Notes under the pieces: generated by a model
What the model saw: only the letters and a program-made list of their open reading frames with translations
Told to the model about the DNA's origin: nothing
Database searches by the model: none
Program-made: the position numbers and the translations under genes
NCBI GenBank assembly: GCA_900155495.1
Contig: FTLJ01001182.1
Coordinates: 1-16,220, forward strand
DNA: 16,220 nucleotides
Reading direction: 5' to 3'
DNA from: Porogramme epimiltina
Taxonomy: Eukaryota > Basidiomycota > Agaricomycetes > Polyporales > Polyporaceae
Part shown: one piece after another, positions 1-9,724 of the stretch
How the letters are laid out: every line of letters starts with the position of its first letter
Numbering within the stretch: the first letter of the stretch is position 1

Positions 1-550
1 CCCTTCCCCTTCCCCCGCCCCCGTCCATAGCCCTCGCTACACCCGCCGTACCGTAGGTAATGTTTATACGCGCCCTCTAATCGTCGCTTGCTTGTGTACG
101 CTTGTTTGCCGCTATGAGCCCGAAGCCCCCCCGTAGTGGAAAGAAGTGCGTGCGCACACGCGCCGCCGCGTTCCATTGTACGGTGCCCGCCGCGCCCACC
201 ACACGTCGCTTTCAGGGTCTTCTACGTCGAACACTCCCCCGACCGTACGTACGACCGCAATATATCGCTATCGCGCCCGCTCCCAGGCGGCCGCGTCTCA
301 GTCACGCCCGCGGTTGGCTCCGTTTGGCCGCAGCCCGGTGGTTTCCCCAGGCCCGTCGTGCGTGCGTACCGGGATGTCGCGTTGTCGTGCGGCCGCAATC
401 CCCGCACCGCGGGGGTTGGTCGCGTTGTTCTCCCTCCTTGGACACCGTGCACGGTCCGCCCGTGCGGGCACGGACTACAAGGCCAGTGTCGGCACCGACG
501 CCGCACCGCTAGTGCCTCCGCCCCTCTCGCATCACTCGCGGTCCTTGTAT

Positions 551-568
551 TTTTTTTCGTTCGTTCCA
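551..568 (+). repeat. Left arm of an 18-nt inverted repeat
   Basis: The 18-mer TTTTTTTCGTTCGTTCCA reads forward here and recurs in reverse complement at 1167-1184. Both copies point inward and bound a 634-bp segment. The T-run is low complexity, but the CGTTCGTTCCA part is not. The match stops on both sides and I see no target-site duplication, so a transposon origin is only a possibility. Confidence 0.5.
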
Positions 569-1166
569 TACTTTTTGTATAGCATTCCAGTTTGTATGTA
601 TGTGTGTGTGCGGGTACAGGAGAGACGTCGGGGCGCAGCCCTTCCACCTTCCCAGGATATGCGGGGGTAGTTGTGGCTACAGAGTTGTGTGTGGGGGGAG
701 AAAGAAGAGGTACGTATGTAAAAAGTGTGTGGGGGTCGGGCAATGTGGCAAGGAGCGGGCGCAAAGGGGTGGTACAAGGGAAGGAAGGGGGTGAAGCACG
801 GACGATCGGCCAGGACCGCACGAGAAAGCAAGGAGCTAGATGCGGCTGGCTGGGCTGGCTACGGGGAGACCGGCTCCGGTAGACGGCGGGTGCACGCAGC
901 GGGTGCGTCGCGCGCAGGGAGAGGGAAGGGCAGCTAGCTGCGTTCCGAGTCCGGGGTGTGCGCGCGAGGGCGGGAGGGCGGCGCAGTGGCCGGGGTCGCT
1001 GCGTGGGAGGGCGCGAAGGGCTGGATGATAGAGGCGCGGTTCGCCCGGGCGCGGCGCTGCCGGCCTCGAGCTCCCCGGCGCCGCCGCCGCCGTTCGGGAG
1101 GACGCGCCAGCGTCGTCATCGTACATACAGCACCCCCGGGAAGAACACGTCCCGAACCGGCACGGC

Positions 1167-1184
1167 TGGAACGAACGAAAAAAA
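1167..1184 (-). repeat. Right arm of an 18-nt inverted repeat
   Basis: Reverse complement of 551-568, matching over 18 nt. On the minus strand it is preceded by a pyrimidine-rich stretch (about 1186-1215), so it could equally be a promoter-like or splice-acceptor-like tract that matches by chance. Confidence 0.5.
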
Positions 1185-1475
1185 GTTGTGAGAGAAGAGA
1201 GAAAATGGAGAAACGGGCCAGGGGTCTCGAGGTGTGGAACGGGGGAAGTGAGAAGGTGAAGGGGGCGTAGCGACACAGAGTTTCTGGCTGGTGGTCACGG
1301 AGAATAAGAATACAAGCAGCATCCGATGCCCAATCATCCACGGAGGTGCGAAACATTACGGTCGACGAGACGAGTCTTTGTCGTGAAGGAGTATGTAGGT
1401 AAAGGAAAGGACGATGACGATGATGAGGAGTCGGGACCGGTCGTAGTGAGTGTTGATGGTGATGTTTCTAGTACG

Positions 1476-2823
1476 TCAGAATGCGCCCGGGAGCTCCAGG
1501 ACGGGGTGCGAGAAGCCAATCCGCTCGCGGCGCGGCAGCTCCGGGGGCGCGCTGTGCCTCCTCGCCTTGCGCTCGCTTTCGTCCTCCTCGTCGTACGCGC
1601 CGGGGACGGACACCGCGATCGGTGGCGGCGGCAGCGTGCGCCGGCGGAGGCGCGTGAGCATGTTGCGCGCGGTGCACTCGCGGGATGCGGTGAACGCGAG
1701 CAGGTTCGACTCGGAGAGCTCGACCGGGGACGAGGACTGCGTGCGCGGGACGACCGTCGTCGTCACCTGCAGGCGCGGCGCGATCGGAGACCGGGGAGAG
1801 GCTGGGGGGCAGGGCACCGGTTGGGCGATCCTGACCTTGGGCGCCTCCGGGGCTTCGCGCGTCGGGAAGCGCAGGCGGCCGACGCCAGAGGGCAGGGCAG
1901 GCCGGACCTTCGGGGAAGGCGGCTGAGGAGGCTCCACAATGATCAGAGGCGGCTCGACGCGCGCGGACGTGCGGAGGAAGGATGGGAGACGCATGGAAGG
2001 ACGTGCAGATCCCTCGTGTGCCGGTGCAGCGACATGGCCGTTGGAACTGAGGCGAGCGGTGATCTGATCGAGCGAAGGGAGCACCTTCCTCTTCGGCGGG
2101 GGGACGACGAAGTTCTGGACGGGCTTTGGGGGCACCTTGGGAGCCGCCTTAGGGAGCATATCTCCGGGGAGGCGGAAGTCCACCTGCTCGACCCACGGTT
2201 CGCAGTTGGGTGCGGCTACAATGCCGAGCGAAAGCGCTTCGAAGACACCCAGCGGGGACTCGAGACCCGGGGAGGGAAGGGAGTAGTGGAACACAGCGGG
2301 GGATTCGGGCGGGGTGACCGGGATCAGCGTCGCAGAAGGGGACGGGGGCGCCTGTACTTTCGACAAGAAGAGGGCACGACGTTCGACTGGATATGGAAAT
2401 GCGGCGTGGGGGGACAGCACCTTGTGTGAGCAGCGTGCGGGAGAAACGGCGTTAAGAGCGGGGAGGAGGAGACTCACCCTGCTTGCTGCGGTGGACCTTC
2501 AACGCAATCTCCTTGCGGAGATCGGTGTGCTTCTTGCTGCCTAGGGCAGCGTTTCTGTCTTTCGACGCCTGGAGGAGGGCCTCGAACCTTTCCCTCTCCA
2601 AACCTTTACCCGTGACGGGCGCGTCCTTTGGTCGCAGAGGAGACAACTGCCTTGGCGAAACCATGCTGGAGGGCGGCGGGGAGAGGAGTGCGGGGCGGAA
2701 GCTGTCCCGGTCGTCCGTGAGGAAGGAGCACTGGGCGAAGGGGGAGAAGGGCTCCGGCACAGGCTCTTCGGGGGAGGCGAGGGAGATGGCGATCTCTGGG
2801 ACAGGCGAGAGGGCGAGGGGCAT
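1476..2823 (-). CDS. Proline-rich basidiomycete protein of unknown function
   Basis: Two exons, complement(join(1476..2386,2478..2823)), with a 91-nt intron (donor GTGAGT, acceptor CCAG). The product is 418 aa. The start is the first Met of a frame opening MPLALSPVPEIAI, context GTCAACATG. The acceptor was chosen by phase: it joins KQ to VERRALFLSKV in frame, whereas the nearer AAG acceptor shifts the frame. Residues 1-70 are acidic and Pro/Ser-rich. Residues about 74-127 are charged and probably helical. Residues 128-167 carry SP/TP motifs (APPSPSAT, TPPESPAVF, LPSPGLESPL). The rest is Pro-rich and disordered-looking, with a basic RRHSAPPELPRR patch near the C-terminus. I see no signal peptide, membrane segment or enzyme motif. 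The blocks at 116-167 look like a family I recall from Agaricomycetes, so I think it is a real conserved gene, but I assign no function. The last exon's end is less certain than the rest. Confidence 0.75.
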
Positions 2824-3868
2824 GTTGACGCGAGGAGGTTGTGAGACGGGGGGACGGGTGGATGGGGAGGCGTTGCTGGCTTGCAAAAAGAAAAGGTATG
2901 CAAGGGCGACCAGCACCAGTGAACACTTGTGCAATAAGGTGTACCGGTAAGAAGGCCGGGAGCAAAAAATGGAGAGGAAGGAAGGGAAGAGAGAAAACAG
3001 CCCTAGGACTGGAGCCACACAAACCCGAGAAGATGGAAGGAAGGGGAAGAGAAAAGGCAGAGGGGTGGTTGGGAGGAAGATCATGCCAGCGGCGGCATCC
3101 CGCGTTCAAGTCTACAATCGCCCCGCCGCGAGCGACCCAGCCAGGCCGTGCGCGCCGGCACCGCCAGGGCGATCGGCTCTGGTCGCATCTCATCATCCGC
3201 CCCATCTGCGTTCAGAGTTCGATTCCGGTCTCTCGGCCGCCCACTGGGCCACACCCGGCCAGAGGCACCGCACACGCCGCGCAGTACGCCCGCCAGCCAC
3301 CCGCGCCCAAGCCTGGCAACCGTCGGTCCGTCCCGAGTCTCGCACCCCGCCCAGACTCTCCCGCCGGCCCCCCCACAGGCCCCCGCTCCGCCAGTGTCTG
3401 CGCACCCGCCTGCGCACCGGCTCAACCCCGTCCCATGCCCCTCCGCAGCCCCCGCCCCCATCTGCGCCCGCGACAGATGACAACAGTCTGGCACCCCGTC
3501 CATCACCTCCTCCCGGCGATACCTCCCCCAAACCCCGCTCGCCGCAATCACACACCAGTGTTTCGTGCTCTGATCCCGCCATCATGCCCTCCCCCAAAGC
3601 CCTTGTATTCCCGCCCGTCCGCCCCCGTGCGACCGAGACAGGTGAGATGCATGCCCCCGCATGGCGCTACAAGGCACCGAAGCGTCGTCAGGTCGCCGCG
3701 ATAAGTACACGGGCCCAGCGCGAAGGCGTACAACGTCGCCCGGCAACGTCCATGCTAGGCCCCGTGCGCAGGGCGTTCATGTGTATTATACGTCATTCCG
3801 ATTCTATGTTTACAACGCACTGGCACTGCACAATCCTACCCCGTCACGCCTTTTTGAACGACTGCGCA
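2824..3868. other. Intergenic region without a supported gene
   Basis: About 2950-3075 is purine-rich on the + strand, that is CT-rich on the minus strand, as is common just upstream of fungal transcription starts. It is probably the leader or promoter of the minus-strand gene starting at 2823. About 3290-3620 is C-rich on the + strand. Long frames run through it on both strands, but they are Pro/Arg/His-rich and I recognise no domain. The right end, next to 3868, should hold the 3' untranslated region of LYS1. Confidence 0.5.
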
Positions 3869-5175
<1,307 letters not shown>

Positions 5176-5257
5176 GGTGGTGGTTTTGGATGGTGTGGTG
5201 AAGTGCAGCGTGTGGACAGGTTCCAGAGATTTTAAGTAGCTTCTGTCAATCGAGACG

Positions 5258-5274
5258 AGAGTCAGAATGACTCT
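5258..5274. promoter_or_regulatory. Palindromic pair of TGACTC (Gcn4/bZIP-type) cores
   Basis: AGAGTCA-GAA-TGACTCT is a perfect inverted repeat with 7-bp arms and a 3-bp spacer, giving one TGACTC core on each strand. TGACTCA is the site of Gcn4/CpcA regulators of amino-acid synthesis, and each core here matches 6 of the 7 bases. It lies 83 bp upstream of the LYS1 start and 115 bp upstream of the KAE1 start. The sequence is seen directly; binding is inferred. Confidence 0.5.
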
Positions 5275-5290
5275 GGCCCAAAATGGCCCC

Positions 5291-5296
5291 CACGTG
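5291..5296. promoter_or_regulatory. CACGTG E-box in the LYS1/KAE1 promoter
   Basis: CACGTG hexamer (CCACGTGA in context) between the divergent LYS1 and KAE1 starts. Such sites bind bHLH factors such as Cbf1. One copy of a 6-mer is weak evidence. Confidence 0.3.
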
Positions 5297-5388
5297 AGGA
5301 GATTAGATTAGATCCTAGGAAAGGGCAGCACAGCGCGCTCTGCGCCTACTGTTCTTGAACAGGGACTGCCGTGTTTGAATCTGTGAAC

Positions 5389-6931
5389 ATGCCCGGGCGG
5401 GTCAAGAAGCGATCTCCACTGAAAGCCCCAGGTACGAATCACGAGTTAATATCGCTACACTCTCTGATAAATACGATAGAGAGGCCGTATATTGCCCTCG
5501 GCCTTGAGGGTTCTGCGAACAAACTTGGCGCGGGCATTATAAAGCATTCCACAGACGGCTCTACCCACGTACTCTCCAACGTCAGGCATACCTATATCAC
5601 ACCACCGGGAGAGGGATTTCTTCCTCGCGACACCGCACAGCATCACCGCGAGTGGGCTCTAACAGTGATCAACGATGCGCTGAAGAAAGCCAAGGTATCG
5701 ATGCATGATATTGATTGCATTTGCTTTACCAAAGGTTTGATTAAGCTTGATCCCAGAGGACGTGTACACTGACCCAACACAGGTCCGGGTATGGGTGCAC
5801 CGCTGGTATCCGTGGCGTTGGTGGCGCGTACACTCTCGCTCCTGTACAACAAGCCCCTTGTTGGTGTCAACCACTGCGTTGGCCGTGCGTGTTCGATGAC
5901 CGCATTGAATGGAACCTATCTCACCTCTCTCCGTAGACATCGAGATGGGTCGGCAAGTGACCGGGGCGCAGAATCCGGTCGTGCTGTATGTATCCGGAGG
6001 CAATACACAGGTCATCGCCTACTCGCAACAGTGTTACCGAATCTTCGGAGAGACGCTCGACATCGCGGTCGGGAACTGCCTCGATCGCTTTGCGCGGGTT
6101 ATCAACCTGAGCAACGATCCGAGCCCAGGTTACAACATCGAGCAGGAAGCAAAGAAGTGCGTCCGCAGCGTCCGATCCCAGCGGCGTCCATAAGCTCAAG
6201 CTCACCGGCGTGCGCTTACAGGGGCAAGCGCCTGCTCCCTCTGCCCTATACCACCAAGGGTATGGACATCAGCCTATCCGGCATCCTCACGTCGACTGAG
6301 GCGTACACGCTTGACAAGCGCTTCCGCACGGACGGGCCGCCCGCGGAGGAGGGCGCGGACGTGATCACGCCCCAGGACCTATGCTTCTCCCTCCAGGAGA
6401 CGGTGTTCGCCATGCTCGTTGAGATCACGGAGCGCGCGATGGCGCATATTGGTAGCAAGGAGGTTCTCATCGTCGGCGGTGTGGGCTGTGAGTACCATCT
6501 TCAAACCTTGGCCTGGCCGGCGGCTAGTGCGCCTGCTAATGAAAACTTGCTCCGTGCCGCTCTGCTACCGGACGCCAGGTAATGAGCGGCTGCAGGAGAT
6601 GATGGGCGTCATGGCTCAAGAGCGCGGTGGAAACGTCTTTGCTACGGACGAGAGGTGCGTGTGGCCCCTTGACCCTGGCGCTGTCCACTCGACCCTCACG
6701 TCCTTCCCTGTGTCTTGTTTCGGTTTAGGTTCTGCATCGACAACGGCATTATGATAGCGCAGGCGGGCCTTCTAAGCTTCCGTATGGGATTCGAGACTCC
6801 GCTTGCAAAGAGCACCTGCACGCAACGGTTAGTGGACGTCTCTTCGCTCGTCAATTTGGCTCGCGCTAATTCTAACTTGCTCTGCGCTTAGGTTCAGGAC
6901 GGATCAGGTGCACGTAGCCTGGCGAGCATGA
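5389..6931 (+). CDS. KAE1: tRNA N6-adenosine threonylcarbamoyltransferase, KEOPS subunit Kae1
   Basis: Transfers the threonylcarbamoyl group to A37 of ANN-decoding tRNAs as the catalytic subunit of the KEOPS/EKC complex, in cytosol and nucleus. Eight exons, join(5389..5431,5480..5734,5783..5884,5937..6156,6222..6487,6579..6654,6729..6827,6892..6931), with introns of 48, 48, 52, 65, 91, 74 and 64 nt; the product is 366 aa. Visible family marks: [12 protein letters not shown]; the metal-binding HxxxH in NHCVGHIEMGR (H130, H134), formed only after splicing intron 3; YVSGGNTQ near 151-158; [27 protein letters not shown] across intron 5; [13 protein letters not shown] with metal ligand D325; and the C-terminus RTDQVHVAW. 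It has KAE1 rather than mitochondrial Qri7 features: no presequence, and a close match to OSGEP. Exon 1 encodes a basic 14-residue extension (RVKKRSPLK) that human OSGEP lacks. Intron 2 has a non-consensus GTTTGA donor, and its retention gives an in-frame stop. Confidence 0.96.
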
Positions 6932-7214
6932 GTCTCAGAGTTTGCAGTTAGGGGGTGAAGTAGTAGACCACTATCGATTGTACTGGTACGTAAAGCCCGT
7001 GTATTCAAGACATCTTCACTTCCTTTAGTAGTGAGACAATTCGAGGTCGAACCACCCGTACGGTTCCACCCAGCGAACACGGAGTAAAAATTATAGGTGG
7101 TATATAGATACACCCTAAAGGTATATGTGAAAAAAGTACAACATCCGACCAAAGTTTGAAGAAGTCAGGAGATACATGTCATCCGCAAAATTCACCCTCC
7201 TAATCGCTCCGACC
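6932..7214. terminator. Convergent 3' region between KAE1 and the GT8 gene
   Basis: A 283-bp spacer where two genes run toward each other. The middle (about 7080-7145) is AT-rich with TATATA-like and A-rich runs on both strands, as expected for 3'-end processing signals. No gene is seen, and exact cleavage sites cannot be read from the sequence. Confidence 0.4.
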
Positions 7215-8366
7215 TCATGCATGTGTCACGTAAGAGTCCACCAACTTCCATCCCTCGGAGTCGGTCTCGCGCATCTCGCGCCCCAGCGCCTCATAGACAT
7301 CCCACCACCACTCATTCACCGCCTCATAGACGCCACCCTGGCCACGGGGCACCTTCCACGGCTTATCGTTCAGGATGTAGTGCACGCAGTGCGCCTCGTC
7401 GTCGCTCCACTCGTCCGGGTGGATGACGCGCAGCGTCTTCAGGGCGTTGTACCGCCACGACAGCGGCCGCCAGCGACCGGCGAAGTGGTGCGAGAGCAGG
7501 TCCTGGTCCGGGAACGCGAACGTCGGCACGAGCGGCGAGGTCGCGATGACGTGCGCGATCGCGGCCAGTGCCTCCGCCGACGGCGTGAGCACGACGGTGC
7601 CCGAGTTGAGCTGCGTGTACGGCCGAGGGCTCGCGGGCGTGATCGCCGGCGGCTCGTCCGTCGGGTTCTTCACGGCCGTGTGCGCGCAGTTCTCTGGGAT
7701 CCTGTGCGTCGCCGAGGGAGCGGTTAGTGCGCGCAGCGTCGAAGGGGGCCCGCCCGCATGGCGGCGCGCAGGCGGTTTTGTCACGAGTGGACCACATACC
7801 AGTCGGCAGGGTAGTGAGGTATCTTGCGGGGGTTGCACGCGCAGACGTGCGCAGCCGCAATCCACCCGTCGTCGAGCGGGAGGTCCATGAGCTCGTCCAT
7901 GTTGCGCCGGATGACCATGTCGGCGTCGATCATGACCACTCGCTGTGGAAACCGAGCCCGGGTCAGAAGGGTCCTTGGACCTCGGGCAAGTAACACGTGG
8001 AAAGAACGGCGACATACATCATACTCGACCAGCTCGAAGGCTCTAAGAGAAGGTTATGAGTTAGCCGGCGCAGGCTGGAAACACCCTCCGAGGCCACACG
8101 TACCTGAGCTTTGTCCATGTATCGCGGAACCGGGCGTCGTGGTCATCGAGTTTGTGCGTTCCTTCCTCGGGCTGGAGATGATCTACATCTCGGATGACAA
8201 TGCCCCGGGCCTGGAGGATGCTTCGCACTTCCTGGGAGAGGCTTGGCGTGGCCATCACCACAAGCGGGTGCCGCGCGCCAACGGCGACCAGGCAGGCCTG
8301 CAAAACGAGCACGCCCGGGAGATACGCGGGCGCTGTGAGGAGCGTTACGTATGCCTTGCGAGACAT
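7215..8366 (-). CDS. GT8-family (glycogenin/galactinol-synthase-like) glycosyltransferase
   Basis: Probable UDP-sugar-dependent, Mn2+-binding glycosyltransferase of family 8. Four exons, complement(join(7215..7701,7800..7942,8018..8042,8104..8366)), with introns of 98, 75 and 61 nt; the product is 305 aa. The start MSRKAYVTLLTAPAYLPG begins the nucleotide-binding fold directly, with no signal peptide or membrane segment, so it is likely cytosolic. The DxD metal motif is D102-A-D104 in VVMIDADMVIRRNMDEL. Other GT8 marks are LNSGTVVLTPS, FPDQDLL, RWRPLSWRYNALKTLR and HYILNDKPW. Exon 2 is only 25 nt, but it supplies AFELVEYD, which keeps the frame and the family motif. The lack of a long C-terminal tail argues against a classical self-glucosylating glycogenin. 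The acceptor is unknown. Confidence 0.9.
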
Positions 8367-8989
8367 GGTAAGACGAAGACGGAGAGCGTCGAGGTGCGCG
8401 AGATTTACCGGACGGACAACGCCATCGACGGAACGATCTTATACGCTGACTGAGAGCATTCGCGGATCGGGCGGAAGGGTGCGGCCCTGCGGGCTTGCAA
8501 ATCGACGAGGGCCAGTGGACCGGCTCTGGCAGGAGCGCATGAGGCCCTTGGAGTGCGTTATCGATCGCGCCACACGCAGCGAGATCTTTCATGGGCACAG
8601 CTCAACACCGCGGGGCCGGAGGGCTCGCAGCATCCATAACCTCCGCTCAGGACTCGTCTGCTTGGCGCAGGAGCGCTCACGAAGAAATTTCGGACATGCT
8701 GGGAACGGCCCCCGGGACACATGTGCGCCAGTGGTTCCACCAGTAGTCGCTGTTTGAGCAGCTGGACCCCGAGAAGTCGTCAACGCCGCAGCGATCTCGC
8801 ACGGGCCGCGAAGACGTTCAGGCGCACATTCACCATAGCCAACCAGCGACGGCAGCGCTCGCACCCATCGATCGGATGTCCGGGATGGTGTCTCATGCAC
8901 ATAATGGCATTGGCATGGTCATACAGAGGTGCGTCGTGAGGCAGAGCAGGAAAGTAATATGACAACAGAACGGAAGACGATAGACGTGT
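8367..8989. other. Intergenic region upstream of the GT8 gene
   Basis: 623 bp between the 3' end of RPS28 and the 5' end of the GT8 gene, both on the minus strand. Short frames on both strands have no recognisable domain. It should contain the RPS28 3' untranslated region and the GT8 promoter. Confidence 0.5.
8438..8443 (-). promoter_or_regulatory. TATA-like element upstream of the GT8 gene
   Basis: TATAAG on the minus strand, 71 bp before the start codon of the GT8-family gene. Placement is plausible for a fungal TATA box, but a short AT hexamer alone is weak evidence. Confidence 0.25.
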
Positions 8990-9384
8990 CTACCGGAGAC
9001 GGCTGAAACACGAGAACTGATGAGGATTTGCACGGACAGAGGCAGGCAAGGATACACGCACCGAGCCTCACGCTCACTCTCCAGGAGAGCCAGGATGTCC
9101 TTCTCGCGGACGGGACCCTTCACGTTACGGATGATCGTACGGCTGGGGTCGTCCATGAACTCGACACGGACTTGCGTGACACCACCACGGGAGCCAGTGC
9201 GGCCAAGGACCTGGATGTAGGGGAACGTGCGCAAAACAATCGTCAGGAAGGGTGCAGGGGAAGGGGAACGGCGAGGCTATGGACCTTGATAACGGTAGCG
9301 AGCTTGACGGGGGCTTTTGACGAATCCTAAGCACAAAGTCAGTATGGGTTGCCCAGCGCGTGCTGAGGGGCGTGTGCTCACCAT
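8990..9384 (-). CDS. RPS28: 40S ribosomal protein S28 (eS28)
   Basis: Small-subunit ribosomal protein near the mRNA exit channel. Four exons, complement(join(8990..9002,9062..9210,9285..9326,9382..9384)); the product is 68 aa (yeast Rps28 has 67). The first exon holds only the ATG, with the GTGAGC donor directly after it. Exon 2 gives [14 protein letters not shown], exon 3 [18 protein letters not shown] to LESEREAR, and the 13-nt last exon finishes R-L-R and TAG, rebuilding the universal SEREARRLR end. Introns are 55, 74 and 59 nt. All junctions are GT-AG and the spliced product matches the family end to end, so the odd structure is well supported. Upstream lie TCACGTGA and a TATA-like run. 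Confidence 0.95.
9327..9381 (-). other. RPS28 intron 1, splitting the start codon from the coding body
   Basis: A 55-nt intron with donor GTGAGC immediately after the ATG and acceptor GCTTAG; an ACTGAC branch-like motif lies about 10 nt before the acceptor. Without splicing, the frame from this ATG misses the S28 sequence. This makes initiation of S28 fully dependent on removal of this intron. Confidence 0.88.
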
Positions 9385-9529
9385 TTTTGTTGTGGGGGAG
9401 GCCGAGGACGACGCTGGCGGTGGGTTTTGGGTCGGTGTACTGGACAGAAAAATAAGGTTCACGGATAGAGTTGACTGTAAACCCCGCTCGGACGGTGCCG
9501 GTGGCTGAACGCAGACTCCGACCCAGTCA

Positions 9530-9537
9530 TCACGTGA
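9530..9537. promoter_or_regulatory. TCACGTGA palindrome upstream of RPS28
   Basis: Eight-base palindrome 146 bp before the RPS28 start. TCACGTGA is the preferred Cbf1-type bHLH site, and Cbf1 is known to act on ribosomal protein genes in some fungi such as Candida. The same 8-mer occurs at 13171-13178. Function here is inferred. Confidence 0.4.
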
Positions 9538-9540
9538 CAC

Positions 9541-9548
9541 TTTTTATA
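9541..9548 (-). promoter_or_regulatory. TATA-like element upstream of RPS28
   Basis: TATAAAAA on the minus strand, just upstream of TCACGTGA and 157 bp before the RPS28 start. It is a good TATA-box match and would imply a leader of roughly 120 nt, unless that leader is itself spliced. Confidence 0.4.
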
Positions 9549-9724
9549 CACACCCTTCAATTAGAAAGTTGTTCAGAGTTTACAAATCTCGTAGACACTT
9601 TCAACAGCCCTAATAACTCCTGGCCCGGAAACTATTTACAGCACTTGGTGAGAGGATTATGAATGTGTAGTATATGAATACAGTATGTTGCTAGGTGTAC
9701 GTCTATGTGATCCTTCCAGAGTCC

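Larger units (their letters stand above)
1..1475. other. Gene-poor flank with strand-asymmetric composition
   Basis: I find no supportable gene here. The open frames on both strands are rich in Arg, Pro and Gly, overlap one another and show no recognisable domain. About 1-540 is pyrimidine-rich on the + strand and about 650-1280 is purine-rich on the + strand. A TG-rich stretch lies near 594-612 and a GAC/GAT triplet run near 1409-1429. The part next to 1475 probably includes the 3' untranslated region of the minus-strand gene that ends at 1476. An unrecognised exon or non-coding RNA cannot be excluded without transcript data. Confidence 0.5.
9385..9724. other. Spacer between RPS28 and LIP5
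   Basis: 340 bp upstream of RPS28 and downstream of LIP5, both on the minus strand. It holds the TCACGTGA and TATA-like elements listed separately, and an AT-rich part (about 9540-9690) that probably includes the LIP5 3' end. No gene is seen. Confidence 0.5.

Noticed and set aside
102..670. Several overlapping + strand frames of 136-174 aa near the left end
   Set aside because: All three frames are open because of high GC content; Arg/Pro-rich with no recognisable motif.
836..1356. Minus-strand frames of 140-146 aa with a CT-rich upstream tract
   Set aside because: The tract looks promoter-like, but the frames overlap each other, have no domain and no clear exon continuation.
1326..2429. 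367-aa open frame on the + strand
   Set aside because: Antisense to the proline-rich gene at 1476-2823; Arg/Gly-rich composition and no domain, so it is a GC-driven shadow.
7994..7999. CACGTG in a GT8-gene intron (another at 15653-15658 in FUM1 intron 12)
   Set aside because: Intronic single hexamers at about the frequency expected by chance.
8589..8965. Minus-strand frames with a CERCRRW-like Cys pair
   Set aside because: Short, overlapping and unlike any family I know; a chance CxxC is not enough to call a gene.
9003..9381. snoRNA inside RPS28 introns
   Set aside because: Introns of 55, 74 and 59 nt are too short for a typical box C/D or H/ACA snoRNA, and no box motifs are seen.
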